NCBI GenBank assembly: GCA_023627715.1
Contig: JAMAHW010000063.1
Coordinates: 183,736-247,735 of the forward strand
From: Periconia sp. R9002
Lineage: Eukaryota; Ascomycota; Dothideomycetes; Pleosporales; Periconiaceae
Direction of reading: 5' to 3'
Length of the DNA stretch: 64,000 nucleotides
Positions 52,633 to 64,000 of the stretch are shown piece after piece. Every line of letters begins with the position of its first letter. Positions within the stretch are counted from its first letter, which is position 1. Made by a program: the position numbers and the translations under genes. A model generated the notes under the pieces. That model was given only the letters and a program-made list of their open reading frames with translations. It had not been told where the DNA came from and ran no database searches.

Positions 52633-53813
52633 AGCTAACGCGAGGTCAAGGCTTCGCATTTTCTTGATTGGGATTTTCCGCTTCTTGCAAGACTCATAGT
52701 GGTTTACGAGTTCGATTTCCACACGGCTTGCTCGCATTACTGAGCCCGGCTTCTTCATGTTCCTCACTTTTTCCTACCCCCTCCTTTTTTTTTATTTTTA
52801 GCCGTGCAACTTCTTTCCACGATTTCTTTTTCATGATAACCAGCACATGGTTTGGAGGACTGGCCTGGTTTTAGAGCCGCTTTCTTTTAAACACCTCTTG
52901 TCCTTGCTGCTACGAACGTTTGATGCGCTTCATGTTTAACGCAAAATGACATGGTTATTGGGTTTATACCCCGGGGTTATGTTTTTGGGTTGGATGGAAT
53001 TTCTTCACGATGGGACTTTTTATTGATACACTTTTTCTTCATTCCTTTTCTTTTCGGACAACAGTCGGAACGGTAGGGAGGGGGGCTCGAGACGTACATG
53101 TAATGAACGCATTAAGACCACCATAGCTGTTCCTGCCGACAGCCGCGCTTTATAGACGATATCATAGAAAGGGAGATGTGTGTGATTGACATCTCTGGAA
53201 TTCAACCTCGCAAGTAATTGTTTGCTTGTGTATCAATATCTTCTTTCAAACAATTCGTCTTTGCTTCCAGATGTTGTCTTCTGATAAGCGTGTTAGGGTG
53301 TTCGGTAGTTTTCTCTAGGCTGTGCATGGAAGGCGTATGGGAAGATGGATGGCGGATGGCCTGTGCTGTGCCATTATGCATCAATCCTTCGTGTCTTCGC
53401 CTACTCGACCCGTACCTCCCACTCTTAAGCGTGCAGCCACCCTTGCTCTAGCTTGGCCAGCTTGCCATGGCTGATAAGAGTTTGAGGTGGGGCCGGAGTC
53501 TTGACATTGGATTTGTTAGGATTTTCGAGACTGCTGCTGTGATGACGGGTCGGTGAACGTGAGCAAGCTCAGGTCGATATTTGAGAATCGTTTCATTACC
53601 TATGGCCTATGGATATAGATACATACGTGGGTGCAGGAGGAATACCCAATCAAGAGTCGACGGGAAGTGTGTAGGAAGCCGAAAGAGACCAAACGCCAGA
53701 AACATACAATGCTACACCGTGGTATATACCCTAGAGACTACAATGAGAGCACATTCGAAAGGAAAGGGAAATTGATAGCGAAAAGACAAAAGCCAGGCTA
53801 TTCAACATTTGCT
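52633..53813. other. intergenic, convergent 3' ends
   Basis: 1.18 kb between the CRZ1-type and syntaxin genes, T-rich in the first half. Nothing recognised. Confidence 0.45.
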
Positions 53814-54695
53814 TCAATCAAGAACGACCGCTAGAACAATGATGACCAAGACAACAGCGAGTATCAAGAGGAGAATACAAGCCTTGCTCCTCGTGCTCTT
53901 TTGGTATTTATTCGCTTGCTTCAGATTGACGTGAGCGCCCCGCGCAGCGTCGTGCGTGACTTCAACATTACCCTCGATGGTGTCAAGCTGGTTGCCCTGC
54001 TCGTGGACCATGTGCGCAACATCGCGGAACAGCTCATTGAGTTCGCCTACGGATTGCTCGATGTTGCGGATTTCAGACTCGCGCTCGATGATCAATTGCT
54101 CCTGAAAATCAACCTCATCCTGCGACGCCAATCGGAGCTGCTCCTGCTCTTGCAGCTGCTGTTGGCCGAAGCCCCCTCTCCGTTCTTCTGTTGGAGACGT
54201 TTGGTCTTCGAGCGCTGCCCTCGCAGCCGATGTAGAAGCCCTTTCTTTCTCGAGTGCTAGACGCTGGAGTTGCTGGAATTCGGTGAGTGAAGCCTTGAAC
54301 TCATTGCTGAGTTTTGACTGCGTATATCGTTGCGATGGCTGTAAAGTAATGTTAGTCCGATGGATCGCAATGCGCATGGTTCAGGTGCAGTTGCATACGC
54401 CAACATCAGGCCACGTAGTGAGCTTCTTCAGCCTTTCACCGAGACTCTTGAATGAATCCGATGTCTCTTCCACTGAGGTTTTCACCCTCTCCCTGACTCT
54501 CTCCGTCTCGCGTGACGTCCCCAGCTTTCCAATCTCTGTCGATAAACGGGCAATGTTGCCCGTGAGTGAAAACAAATCATCTCCGAGTTTGGAAGAGAAC
54601 TCGCGGAATTCGGGGTCGTCGGCGTATTGCGGGTCGTCTTCTCGTCGCCATGTTGTGGGTTGGGACTCGAGTGCGGACGAACGCTGGAACGACAT
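53814..54695 (-). CDS. PEP12: Pep12-type syntaxin (endosomal Qa-SNARE)
   Basis: Two exons: 54695-54399 and 54338-53814 (822 nt, 273 aa), 60-nt intron with ACTAAC branch point. Start MSFQRSSALE. The N-terminal Habc three-helix part is recognised from FSSKLGDDLFSLTGNIARL and TSDSFKSLGERLKKL. After a Gln/Glu-rich linker comes the SNARE motif (IIERESEIRNIEQSVGELNE onward), with the zero-layer glutamine in HEQGNQLDTIE. The C-terminus is one membrane anchor (ACILLLILAVVLVIIVLAVV) with almost no residues after it. Domain order and length match Pep12/syntaxin 7, the t-SNARE of late endosome and prevacuolar fusion. Vacuolar Vam3 is the main alternative, but the linker and Habc fit Pep12 better. Confidence 0.9.
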
Positions 54696-55173
54696 GATAT
54701 AGGAAGAGCGATGAAAGCAACTGGCTTCGAGATGTGCCTATAGATGATATCGCAAAAAAAAAACGAGCTAACTTTCTTGCTGTTTGTCGTAGCCTGGAGG
54801 TGGGATAATGGGTGAGTCGTAGATACGAAGAGTTATGGGTGGTTGTTACCTGGAACTAGGCATGACGACGGCATGCACCTACCACATCATGCGCCACTAG
54901 CCTTACTAAGCACACCGCAGCCTGCAGCCAATCGAAATCCAACAGCGCCGCAACACTTTGGTGGTGTTTGACCCAAACAAACTCGAGCGAGCTTCCAGAG
55001 CTGTGGTGCTAGCACTCTTTTTACGCCCTCACTTAGCAGGCCGCCTGTTCAACGAGTTCGCCCCACCCTTCTCTCTTTCTATTTCCCCGGCCGGCCTCCC
55101 TTTACGTACGCTTTGCAATGACCTGAACCTTTAAATTACCCTCCGCCAACACTGACACCCTCTGTTATTCACC
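54696..55173. promoter_or_regulatory. divergent promoter region, PEP12 / NDC1
   Basis: 478 bp between start codons; C/T-rich on the NDC1 side. No specific element assigned. Confidence 0.4.
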
Positions 55174-57133
55174 ATGGCTGCTGCTGTACCCCCAGCGCGG
55201 CCATACCGGGATTTCCTGACTCCAGCTTTACACAAGCGCTTCACAGATGCTAGCTTCTACACCTTGCTTTTGTGTTATTTAATATCAGTATGGATGGACG
55301 ATTGGGGTAATTGTGAGTCTTTGTTGTATTCCGAACACTGTTCGTCTAACAGAAACTTTAGATCTCTGGGCGTGGTTTCCTATCGGTCCTGCAGGCATAC
55401 GAGCACTTCTTCTCTTCATTCCCGCTCTCGTCATCTTCATCCTGCGCGTCGCACAGTGGCATGTCGGCCAACGCAACACTGAACGACCGCTGGATACCTT
55501 CCGCAAATATGCCATTACGAAAAACACCATCCTCACATTGGCTGGTTATCTGATATCGGCGTGGTTCTATGGCGAGATATATATATGGACTCGGGCAGGG
55601 AAATCCAGACTCGGTTTCACCGACCGTGGTGGTCGTCAACACGACTGGATCAGGCTGAATGAGCGTCCGCTTTATCTTCGGTTCATGTTCCTCACTCTGG
55701 CTGTTGTTCAAGGCGTAGTCCATCTGTGGTATGATTACGATACGATTGACTTGGCTGCCATGAAACCCAGGAAGGAACGAAATGATGATCCGGAGCGACC
55801 TTCCAAGCAGCCCTCGAGGGTTTTGATTCAAAGAATGAAACCCATGGGCTTAACCGCTGTTGTCCTTGTCCTCATTACCTTCCTTTTGGGAAACCTTCTC
55901 TATTTTCTTGGGTTCCGGAATATCCTCTGGGAGTACTACTACTCTTTTGCCGCAATGATTGTAAGCCTACGACGGTCCTCTTCACCATTCGGACTACCAC
56001 CCTTCGCTCCATTGGTCGGTATGTTCATCTCGCAGGGGTTCCTACTTGTGCTCCTTTGGCAATTAGTCAATACGGCATTTGGTATCTACATCTCCCAGGC
56101 ACCTCTGAAAAAAGATAAACCAATCACGAGTGATTCGAAAGATCCTAATGGCAGTCTACTGAGCGGTCTGAAAGCCAAGAAAGATACAGTAAAGGCAATT
56201 GCACTTTGGGAACTGGCTTTGATCACAGATCGTTTTCCCGAGCGTCGTAAGTCCATTTACAGTGAGATAGACCGCAAAACGGCACCCACTTCCAAGCAAA
56301 TTACAGATATCTGCCTTGCGGAAGTTCGTCTCCTGATAACGCGCATCAATATTGCCTTGGATCCGACATTTCGACCACCCAATGAAGATGGTAAAAAGCA
56401 AGAAATCGGTCCCATTTCCCTCGTTTCGAGAGTTTCTCAACCAATCAAAGATGGCGCTGTAACCTACCAAGGACCGGATCCTGACCGTACTCGCACTGCT
56501 GAGGCTGTACAGCTCGCTTCTGGCCTCGCAAAGGATCTGAGCTCACCGAAGAATTCTAACCTTCGAAAATCACAATATGTTCGAAATGGCTTGGAGTATA
56601 GCCAAAATCTGATAAAAGAGAATACGCAAAAAGCAGAGGCCCAAATAGAATCCACTGGATTCTGGCCAGCATTCATCAATTCGAGCATGGGCATCCCTTT
56701 CCGGTATAATCTCCGCCGCACTGCATCTCTTATAATAACCGGAGCGCCCTACTCCCGCCTCTCGCCTCTTTGCAATGCCATCACTGCCATTGCGAACCTC
56801 GCAGTATTGTCTTTCAAAGAGGATGACTGGGGCCGCTTTGCTGATCACGTCCCTGATATCATTCGCGCCTTCACCGTCGCGCTTCAAAAATTGGATGAAT
56901 ATGTGGATTCTTTGACAATACACTGGACGGATCTAGAGTCTTTGAGCAAGCCCGAAGAAGAGAGAAAGAAAGTCGCAGATGTAGAGCAAGTACGCGAATG
57001 TCTGAGAGAAGGGTTGAGGAGTATCTTGGGGGTCTTTGGAGAATATCTGAGAGCCATGAACATGGCAGTCGTGGAAATTCAAGAAGCGAAGAGAGCGGTG
57101 ACGATGGGACCGGAAATGGCACATGTGAGATAG
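55174..57133 (+). CDS. NDC1: nuclear pore membrane nucleoporin Ndc1 (Cut11)
   Basis: Two exons: 55174-55312 and 55362-57133 (1911 nt, 636 aa), intron 49 nt. The N-terminal half has about six membrane spans, visible as ASFYTLLLCYLISVW, AGIRALLLFIPALVIFILRV, TILTLAGYLISAW, LRFMFLTLAVVQGVVHLWY, LTAVVLVLITFLLGNLLYF and MFISQGFLLVLLWQLV. The C-terminal half is soluble and helical, with ALWELALITDRFPERRKSIY and the final coiled helices, as in fungal Ndc1/Cut11. Ndc1 is needed to insert nuclear pore complexes and, in fungi, spindle pole bodies into the nuclear envelope. The start is the first ATG (MAAAVPPARPYRDFLTPALH, a family-typical beginning). A 303-bp gap with no feature separates its stop from the convergent CEX1 stop. 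Confidence 0.9.
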
Positions 57134-57436
57134 ACGTACACAAAAGCGTGTTTTGATATGTAGCCGTGTGGAAGAAGTATCCCACGGTCGCGTGTTGGAG
57201 CTATGTTGCTATGTAGGCAACTTCGATCAAGAGCCACCTGGAATTCAAACAAAAATTACATCTTCACATGTTCAAGTACAGATATCATCGTGCAAAGCCT
57301 TTAGTAAATACAACAACAGTTTTTGCACCAACACCCACAATCTAAGATGCAACGCCTTACGCAATGCAATGACATGTACTGACGAGTGTTCAAGGGTATA
57401 AACTAGATACAAGACGCAAACCCCCAACCTTTCCTT
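57134..57436. other. convergent gap, NDC1 / CEX1
   Basis: 303 bp, no feature recognised. Confidence 0.45.
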
Positions 57437-60056
57437 TCACCAAGCATCACCCCATCCTTCTTCTTCGTCCTCATTGCTCTTGACTTCTTCCTTCTTGACC
57501 TCCTTTTTCGGGGCCACAACCACCTTCCTCGCCGTACTCGACGTTGATCTACCACCGACCATCGACTTCTTGGCCGCTGCACCGGACTTGGCCAATCCTT
57601 TTGGTAGCACCTTCGTGACCGGCTTTTTTGCCTGATTCTGTGCCGCGAGCCAACCTGCAAAATCCGGCTCACCCTGATCCTCGAAAGGTTTAGAATTCGT
57701 CGAAGTTGTAGCGATGGCGGGCGTGCCCCACGGATCTTCGTCTTTATCATCTTCCTTGGCTTTTGAAGCATCGCCGAACCCTTCATCTTCGTCGAAACCA
57801 CCCCAATCGCCAGAGAAATCCTCGGTTTCATCATTGAAGGCTGCAGCTGGATCGGGAGATGTGACTGTCGGTATCGAAGCAGTCGATTTGGCAAGAGACA
57901 TGCCTGGTCTAGGAGGTTGAGTACTCAAAGCAGGTCTATCCGACTTATTGCCAACAGCAGCGGGGGGAACAGATGAAGGTCGCTGGGCAACGCTGCTTCC
58001 ATTGGATTGCATCTGCCCGCTCGCGGCGGTGAGTTTGTTGGTGAAAGATGAGATTGCCCAGCCTGTCCAGGAGTTTTCGGTTGCCGGTGCACCCATACGT
58101 GGCGTATTCGTTCCACTAGCCGATATTCCAGGCGACGGTAAAACGGTATCAGGCATCGTTGAAGTATATTTACGGATCCGTGATACATATATATCAACGG
58201 TCTTTTGCGCTTGGTCCCGAATCATTTTCTCTTTGTCCACGAGAGATGGACACATGACAGGTAGAAGTTTCGTTGCACAATCTTCCTCGCCAAAAAGGTC
58301 GGCCGTTGCACTAAGAGCTAATAAAGCAGCATTGCGTGCGTGAACGAAAGGGTCCCTGAGAGATCGCGCAAAAGCAGCAGACAATACTTTCGCTCGGTTC
58401 TGGGTAAGGTTAACTGGGTGAAGGGGTGGATGCAGGTTGTTCCTACGTACGTTTGCTCCCAGGTTACGGGCAATTTTCCCTAGACAAATGGTAGTGTTGG
58501 TGCGAATACCAGGTTGTTCGTCGTTTGCAGTTTTTGCCAGATGTCGGAGAAGCTCTCCATTAACTACGCGATCGGATAGCTTGGGTACAATGACTAGAAC
58601 TGCCTTCACCGTTTCTTCCCTTACTATCGGTGCAACATCGCTGAAACCAGTGACCTTGACTTGATTAGCAATCTCCTAGAAGCAAGTTGTGGGACTACAG
58701 TACCATCTGAGGGAAGATCTTGTCGTTGACTATCTTTTGCGGTAGATGATCTATCATCAAAGGCAGACTGTTCAATAAGAAGACTCGAATTCCGCGATCA
58801 GGATTCGCAAACAATCGTACGACCACAGGCGTGATTTGTGCCTCGTATTCTTCATCTGATAGTTTTGTGCCTATCTGCATGACCGTTGAGAATACCTTGG
58901 CGCCGCCTCCACCGAATTCTACAGATTTGAGTAGTTCCGGTAGCACTTTCATTTTGAAGAAGTCAGCGGGAAAGTCGTCTGCTACTTCATCTAACTTTCT
59001 GTAACGGCTGTTAGCTCAGCTAGTTCTTGAACAAGAAAGTACCTACCCAAGCACCTCGTTTCGCTCGTCTTCAGCTTTGATGCCTAGATTTTCAATGTCG
59101 TCGGTGACTTGGATTAGTGCCGTCTGAAAGAAACCCCCTAATCGCTTTCCTTGGTCCAGAAATTGACCCACACTCATCCTGGATTTGGGATTAGGGTTAA
59201 GTAGTCGTTTATAAGCTTGATGCATGCTAGGTGGTATGCTTTTCAGCTGGCTTAATTGCTCACTCCCTTGGTAGCTACCATTGAAGACTTCGAATATCAA
59301 TGTTCCAAAGTTGTACGCATCGATCGCATGTGCCGGGTTCTGTTTGATTACTTCCCAGCCCCCTTTAGAAACTTCTGGTGGCATGTATCGATGAGAATCT
59401 GGGATAAGACCTCCGTACGTTGGCAGAACCGAGTCGTCTTCCTTCATTGAGCTCAAGGCATCGAATCCTCCGAGTTTCCATTCGCCGCTCTCACTGAAGA
59501 ATATCGACGCGGGACGTATGCATGCGTGAACTGAAGTTGCTTCTGTGTTGATGAACTTCAAAGTCTTTGCGACATTGTGGAGACCCCATTTCGTCGTCTC
59601 CTCTGTCAGGCTTTTCCTTTTTACATGCCAACTGAGAGGACTCAATCTCTCCGTCGCAATATAAATGTATGACTCTGTCTGTGCGTACTTAGCGACGGTC
59701 CTTGTTGCCCTCACGATTTGCTTATCCCTCTATCACATACTTCAACCGTGTCCAGAACCTTCACGACACCCGGATGCCGCAAAGTACGTAGTTTGCGGAG
59801 CGCATTTCGAGCAAGAGGTAGTCGAGACTTGTTGGCGTTTACGTCAAAGGAGAATATGCTACATTTGGAACCGTCCTCCTAATATATGATTGTTAGCTGG
59901 ATCACTATATACCAAAGACAGCCCGGGCCATACTCGCTTTGTGCCATTATGCAATGTCCAAATGGACTCATCGATGTCTACGCGATCTCCAAAACTATAC
60001 CCAAATGCAGGACCTTTGGATATTGCCGATGCTACGGCTGATTTGAGGAAATCCAT
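57437..60056 (-). CDS. CEX1: Scy1-like pseudokinase Cex1/SCYL1 (tRNA export, COPI traffic)
   Basis: Six exons: 60056-59934, 59878-59741, 59678-59047, 58998-58704, 58654-58451 and 58399-57437 (2355 nt, 784 aa). The start gives MDFLKSAVASAISKGPAFGY, family-typical. A kinase-like domain follows (FSFDVNAN, KVLDTVETESYIYIATERL, WKLGGFDAL, RYMPPEV) that lacks HRD and DFG, so it is a pseudokinase. The middle is a HEAT-repeat solenoid (LLNSLPLMIDHLPQK, IVREETVKAVLVIVPKLSD, RDPFVHARNAALLAL). The C-terminus is disordered and acidic with DWGGFDEDEGF, and ends in the EGWGDAW tail. Cex1 accompanies tRNAs leaving the nucleus, and SCYL1 acts in COPI retrograde traffic. Intron 5 (58400-58450) is 51 nt and in frame, so an unspliced reading would add 17 residues in the middle of a HEAT repeat; I consider it a real intron. 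Confidence 0.92.
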
Positions 60057-60515
60057 GGTCTTCAGTTGCTGAGGACAAAATGAAATATACTACGAAGAAA
60101 CCCACCGGTGAGGTTTGCTTTGCCTGTGCACCGAAGCCCGTTGCCCGCACTTAGCTCCAGGGCTCGGTGATGCCACATTACGCACGCCAAACCAGTCTGG
60201 GATTAGCGTATGTCACGTGCTTTCGTGTACCTCTTACCTCCCGTCCGTCCACTGCGAACCACAACCTCCACCGACAAAATCCAATGTTAACTTTCCTCAT
60301 ATAGTTACCCACACCTACATTGCCGCACACATGTGTGCGCTTAGTCCAGCCTCTCTCACCTGCTCGCTTCTCCCTCTACATCTACACTGTAAGTACAAAC
60401 CTACACCCAACTTGCACAGCTCGAATGGTTGTGTATAATTCCCCCTCATTTCGACATCTACCGGCCTTTGCGATTCGTCCTGGTACGACATACCCCGCCA
60501 TTTCGCGTAAGCAGA
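60057..60515. promoter_or_regulatory. upstream region of CEX1
   Basis: 459 bp, C-rich, between CEX1 and the small candidate gene. No defined element. Confidence 0.35.
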
Positions 60516-60740
60516 ATGTCCAGTCGGTCCCTTTACGATCGCCAGGTTCGTGATAGTTGCCATTGGGAATTGAAGGTGAGGCGCATTTCCTTGTCTAGCG
60601 CTCCGTTCTTGAGCCAAACCCCATCCTCAATTCATGATGACTTCTGGTAAAAGGTCAAATCGCGGAGCGGTCCTGATGGTTCCTTCGGAAGCCTCGGCGT
60701 TAGCGAAATGCTGGTTTTCAAAAAAACTAAAAAGATCTGA
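60516..60740 (+). CDS. candidate small two-exon protein, unknown
   Basis: Exons 60516-60575 and 60654-60740 would encode 48 aa beginning MSSRSLYDRQVRDSCHWELK and ending LVFKKTKKI. The donor GTGAGG is good; the acceptor after GGTAAAAG is weak. I do not recognise the product. A strong splice acceptor with branch point (CTAAC..TTACAG, ending 60809) just downstream suggests a longer or different 3' exon, and a link to the forkhead gene is not excluded, though I found no in-frame junction with a good donor. Treat as a lead. Confidence 0.3.
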
Positions 60741-60798
60741 TTTGAATTCTTCACAAGCCAAAAGATAGATAATCACTGTTCTTGATCTAAAGCTAACG

Positions 60799-63006
60799 AT
60801 GTCTTACAGGGCTCTCCACGCCGTGAGGAGCATGATGACCACAACACATCCAACCTTGCAAGTTATGACATCACGTAATGAGCACCAGAAGGCGCATAGT
60901 CAGTCAGCTATTGGGGGGAGTGTTTTTCGCTCTGCAACTGCCCCGATTTCACCTCCACCGTTGACTCGACCGCGCAAATTGCCTAAGGACAACTCCCCTC
61001 CCAATGCATCGAGCTTTCTGTGCAAAATCGATACGAGAGCTACAACCAATGAATTCCCACAGGAGCACCTTAACCTTGAAAGAGCCCAGGCCGATGTTGC
61101 CCACCACGCGAGAAAACATATTTCGAGATGCAGGGCATGTAGGCAGAAAATAACAAAAAACTTTGATCCCTTGGTAAGGTGCCATGTATGTAACAGGCCT
61201 TACCACGAATCCTGCCTGGCAAATTCATGCGAGTAAGTGTTTCCACTGTCCCAATAAGTGATCGTGAAAGATGTATAATACTAACGGAACGCAGTGATCA
61301 ATTGCGATGTTTCAAGTGCGTTCCCCGGCGACACAAGTCTCAAATACCACCAAGTAAGCCTTCATACGCTGGCCTCGATGTTATGCAGTCTAAAAGACAC
61401 GCCTCGCTTAATCTGGCATGGTCTCCGGCTAAAATTTCACATCCACCCAAGTATCGAACTGAAGTGCCCGATACGCCTCAGCATCTAGACGATGACGAGC
61501 CAACGTTGAGCGTGGACTCGGCAGAAGTGCAGAGAGAAAACGATGTACTACCTGATGTGTGTGACAGCAGCTTGTTAAGCACGGAACAACAAGAAACTGG
61601 GACCAGGTCAATTCCTCAAATGGTTTGTTGCGTCTGCAAAAAAGCTCCCGTCTCAAAAGAAGACGGCCGTAAGAGTGTTAAGTGGTGAGTCTCAAATGCA
61701 ACATCAGCAACACATAAGCTGACACATACAGCGCGCGTTGCAGTACTGCAGTCAAAAATCTGGCGTCGTACAAGCTGGACTTGACCATTCCGGAGACACC
61801 AGAGACACTGATACAACCTATGCCCAGTATCGAAACTGACATTCAGCTCCACAGTCTAAGCTTACCAATGTCTACTTCGACGAGTGAGCCTGGAACCCCA
61901 TCCACAGACCAAGTCTTAGATAATGAGACGCCCGACACCGAAGATACCAATTTAGCTGTCAGAATTTCAGTCGAACGTGGCTTCTTCACCGATTCGGAGC
62001 CATTAGACACCACGAGATCCCGACCACAAAATACACTTGGCAACGAACGACCGCGTACCCTTGAACACTTCATAGGCCTAGCTTTGCTTGCAGTGAATGG
62101 AAGACCAAGTACACCTGCCGAGATTAATCTCTGGTTAAAAAATAAATGTCCAGAGTATTCTCAGAGCAGAGGCATCATGAATCGATCTATCAAATCACAA
62201 CTGTTGCTTAGCAAGGATTTCGTAGCCAGCAGTAGGCCTGGACTACCAAACCAGGTGTGGACATTTGCAAACGATAGGTATCGGAAGAAGTATGAGAAAC
62301 TTTACAAGCGGCACGCTACACTTACGGCATCCAGGCAATCATCCCCTGGCAGGGGGTCTGCATCCCAAAGTCGTGCAAGTCCTCAAGCCATTGACACAGC
62401 TAATTTACCGCACCAAGAGGAACATCAGCTGGTTGACCCAGACGAGCAACTTGACGTGATTCCAGGGGAACCACAAAGCACTCTTTCACCGCCCGTCTCC
62501 GAAACACATCGCGAATTCGATTTTTTCAAGGCCTTTCCTCAGTATACCAAACCTCATATCGAGATCATGTCAGAAGATGACATACAACATAAGATAGCCG
62601 AGATCCAGAAACGCCCATCAAGGAAAAGAAAGATTGGGTTTGGCGATGCTATTCGCAGTGGGTCCCGACGAGCAAGGCAACTTGACTGTCACAATGAGAG
62701 GAGTGAACAAGAATTATCCGCTGCCTACCTTGAGTTTGGTGAGGACACAGCTAGAGATGACAAAGAGGGGGCTGTGGAACAGACAATGACGTTCAAAGAC
62801 GTGTTCAATTTTCCACATAATCCGATGCCAATAGTACACGAGGGACAGCTTGCCTTTCGTGACGGAAAGACGGTGAGCAAGACAATTACTCCCGATCCCC
62901 TATCGCGAGCTTCCATACTGATACATTACAGATCAACGGCAGATTGTCCCGCTCAAGGACTGTGTATAAAATGGGTCGGGTGTTTGGTGGCTGCCTACGG
63001 TTATGA
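60799..63006 (+). CDS. PHD-finger plus forkhead-like protein (putative transcription/chromatin factor)
   Basis: Exons 60799-61232, 61295-61684, 61732-62872 and 62932-63006 (2040 nt, 679 aa). A PHD-type C4HC3 finger is seen around residues 110-160 (CRACRQK, VRCHVCNRPYHESC, then LRCFKC across the first splice). A second pair of zinc-knuckle motifs lies later (VCCVCKKA, and KCARC across the second splice). At about residues 385-470 a forkhead-like winged helix is recognisable: FIGLALLAVNG, AEINLWLKNKCPEYS, MNRSIKSQLLLSKDFV and PNQVWTF, matching the helix-3 Asn-x-Ile pattern of fork-head proteins. The last exon ends with a basic stretch. The combination suggests a chromatin-reading, DNA-binding regulator; no orthologue name is claimed. 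The 5' end is uncertain: ATG 60799 overlaps a strong branch point and acceptor, so the true first exon may lie upstream, or translation may start at the ATG pair at 60829. Confidence 0.78.
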
Positions 63007-64000
63007 GATGACTGTTTTACGGTGTTCATGTGTTGCAACTGTGCCACATTATTGAAGGAGTGCATAATACCCCATACATGTTTGCGTTCGGCGTGGGTTG
63101 ATTGTATACATTGTTGAATCAGAAACCGACTGAGAGTCTTTCTCAGCAACCACAATACATACGTACACCTTCCCTACACTTAGCGTGGCCCAGAAAAAAA
63201 AATCACTTTACGCAAACCTGAAACCAAAGACAGTGCATAATCCATCAAGATTGATCAAGTGGAGGAGGGTTTAATCTATAACGTAAACCAAGTGCGGTCC
63301 GTTAGTCAAATGCTCTTACAACGAAGCACGTTCAGATTCCTTCATCCTTTAACGTCCCACCCAACATCGCATCCCTATACGAAACCAACATCCATCATAT
63401 CCGAGCATTAATGCAGGAACACCGCCAAGCCCTATCCCGAGAAGGAAAAAGATCCCAGCAACCAGAAAAGGCAAGCCAAAAAAATCTCCGACCCCCTATT
63501 CACCAAAAGAGCCTCTCACGTCGGGACATTTCATGGGTCGGTGAGTTCTGTATCGTGTAGGTACCTACCTGAGCATTGAAATACAACATTCCCATGTAAC
63601 TTACCCAACAACGACAACAACGAGAATCCGCTTAGACTTGCTTCCTCTACTAATTCCTAATTGCGGTAACCATCCGCGTGCAACCGGACGGGGACGGACG
63701 GACCCAGTGCATTGGGTACCTTACCTTACCGTCCCACGCTCACGCTCATGTCCATATTTTCATGTCATGGGAATTAGCAAAAACACGCGTGTGTGTGTGT
63801 TGGTGGGATCCCAGGGGGGGGCCTTGCGGCGCAAATTCGGGGGGGCAAGTGAGGAAAGAGGAAGGATCCATCCAGGGCGTTTTGGCCTTGTTGGGCGCTG
63901 CCTAACGGGGATGGCGATGACAGCGTGAGCATAGGTCAGTTTTCCCTTTGGGGGTCAAACGTCCGGCTTAGTTGGACGGTTTTATTTGGGGGATGGGGGG
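63007..64000. other. intergenic region to the window end
   Basis: 994 bp with no supported gene. A GT-repeat lies near 63790-63800 and G-runs near 63810-63845 and at the very end. Confidence 0.45.

Noticed and set aside
1..64000. CRISPR arrays, bacterial operons or a secondary-metabolite cluster
   Set aside because: No regularly spaced direct repeats, no polycistronic layout, and no synthase gene in the window; all features are those of a fungal nuclear genome.

Overview
This is a window from the nuclear genome of a filamentous ascomycete (Pezizomycotina). Genes carry short spliceosomal introns, mostly about 48 to 130 nt, with GT..AG ends and CTAAC/CTGAC branch points. The gene set includes PalA/Rim20, a Crz1-type factor, Aurora kinase, Alg11, Cox18, ribosomal P1 and Ndc1. 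A Leotiomycete-like fungus fits the protein style, but that is only an impression. I reconstructed exon structures by hand; every total I give is divisible by three and free of internal stops, except where stated.

Layout, left to right. 1-2127: 3' part of an NPF-motif protein. 3161-8074: TRAPPC13, a small SET-domain protein, a UPF0662/DUF2408 protein and ribosomal protein P1. 9431-10912: an RBR ubiquitin-ligase-like gene interrupted by an in-frame TAG. 11365-15732: an aldo/keto reductase, the coenzyme A enzyme PPC decarboxylase and an Aurora kinase. 19046-25950: a large DENN/C1 Rab-GEF-like protein, a lone HxxxD acyltransferase and a small secreted six-cysteine protein. 28404-31489: COX18 and ALG11, divergently transcribed. 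31.5-39.5 kb: a gene-poor, AT-rich interval with two paralogous genes of unknown function and three copies of a dispersed repeat. 39535-47336: a PRELI/Ups lipid-transfer protein, a DJ-1/PfpI protein, the copper chaperone Atx1 and PalA. 50411-63006: a Crz1-type zinc-finger factor, a Pep12-type syntaxin, Ndc1, the Scy1-like protein Cex1 and a PHD-plus-forkhead protein.

Most of the window is conserved housekeeping: trafficking (TRAPPC13, DENN, syntaxin, PalA), nuclear pore and tRNA export (Ndc1, Cex1), mitochondrial biogenesis (Cox18, Ups), N-glycosylation (Alg11). Two ambient-stress regulators, PalA (alkaline pH) and Crz1 (calcium/calcineurin), lie within 6 kb of each other beside Atx1; I see no evidence that the genes are co-regulated.

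The most unusual material is: (1) the RBR gene, where a TAG and a Cys-to-Tyr change at a RING2 zinc ligand are both TpG-to-TpA changes, and where a possible 66-nt in-frame intron ends exactly on the TAG; (2) the 33.0/36.3-kb paralogs, built from one and two copies of a barrel-like module faintly like the PemK/MazF fold; (3) the repeat family around them, two copies of which face each other across 3.5 kb; (4) a cluster of a 13-mer upstream of the secreted-protein gene.
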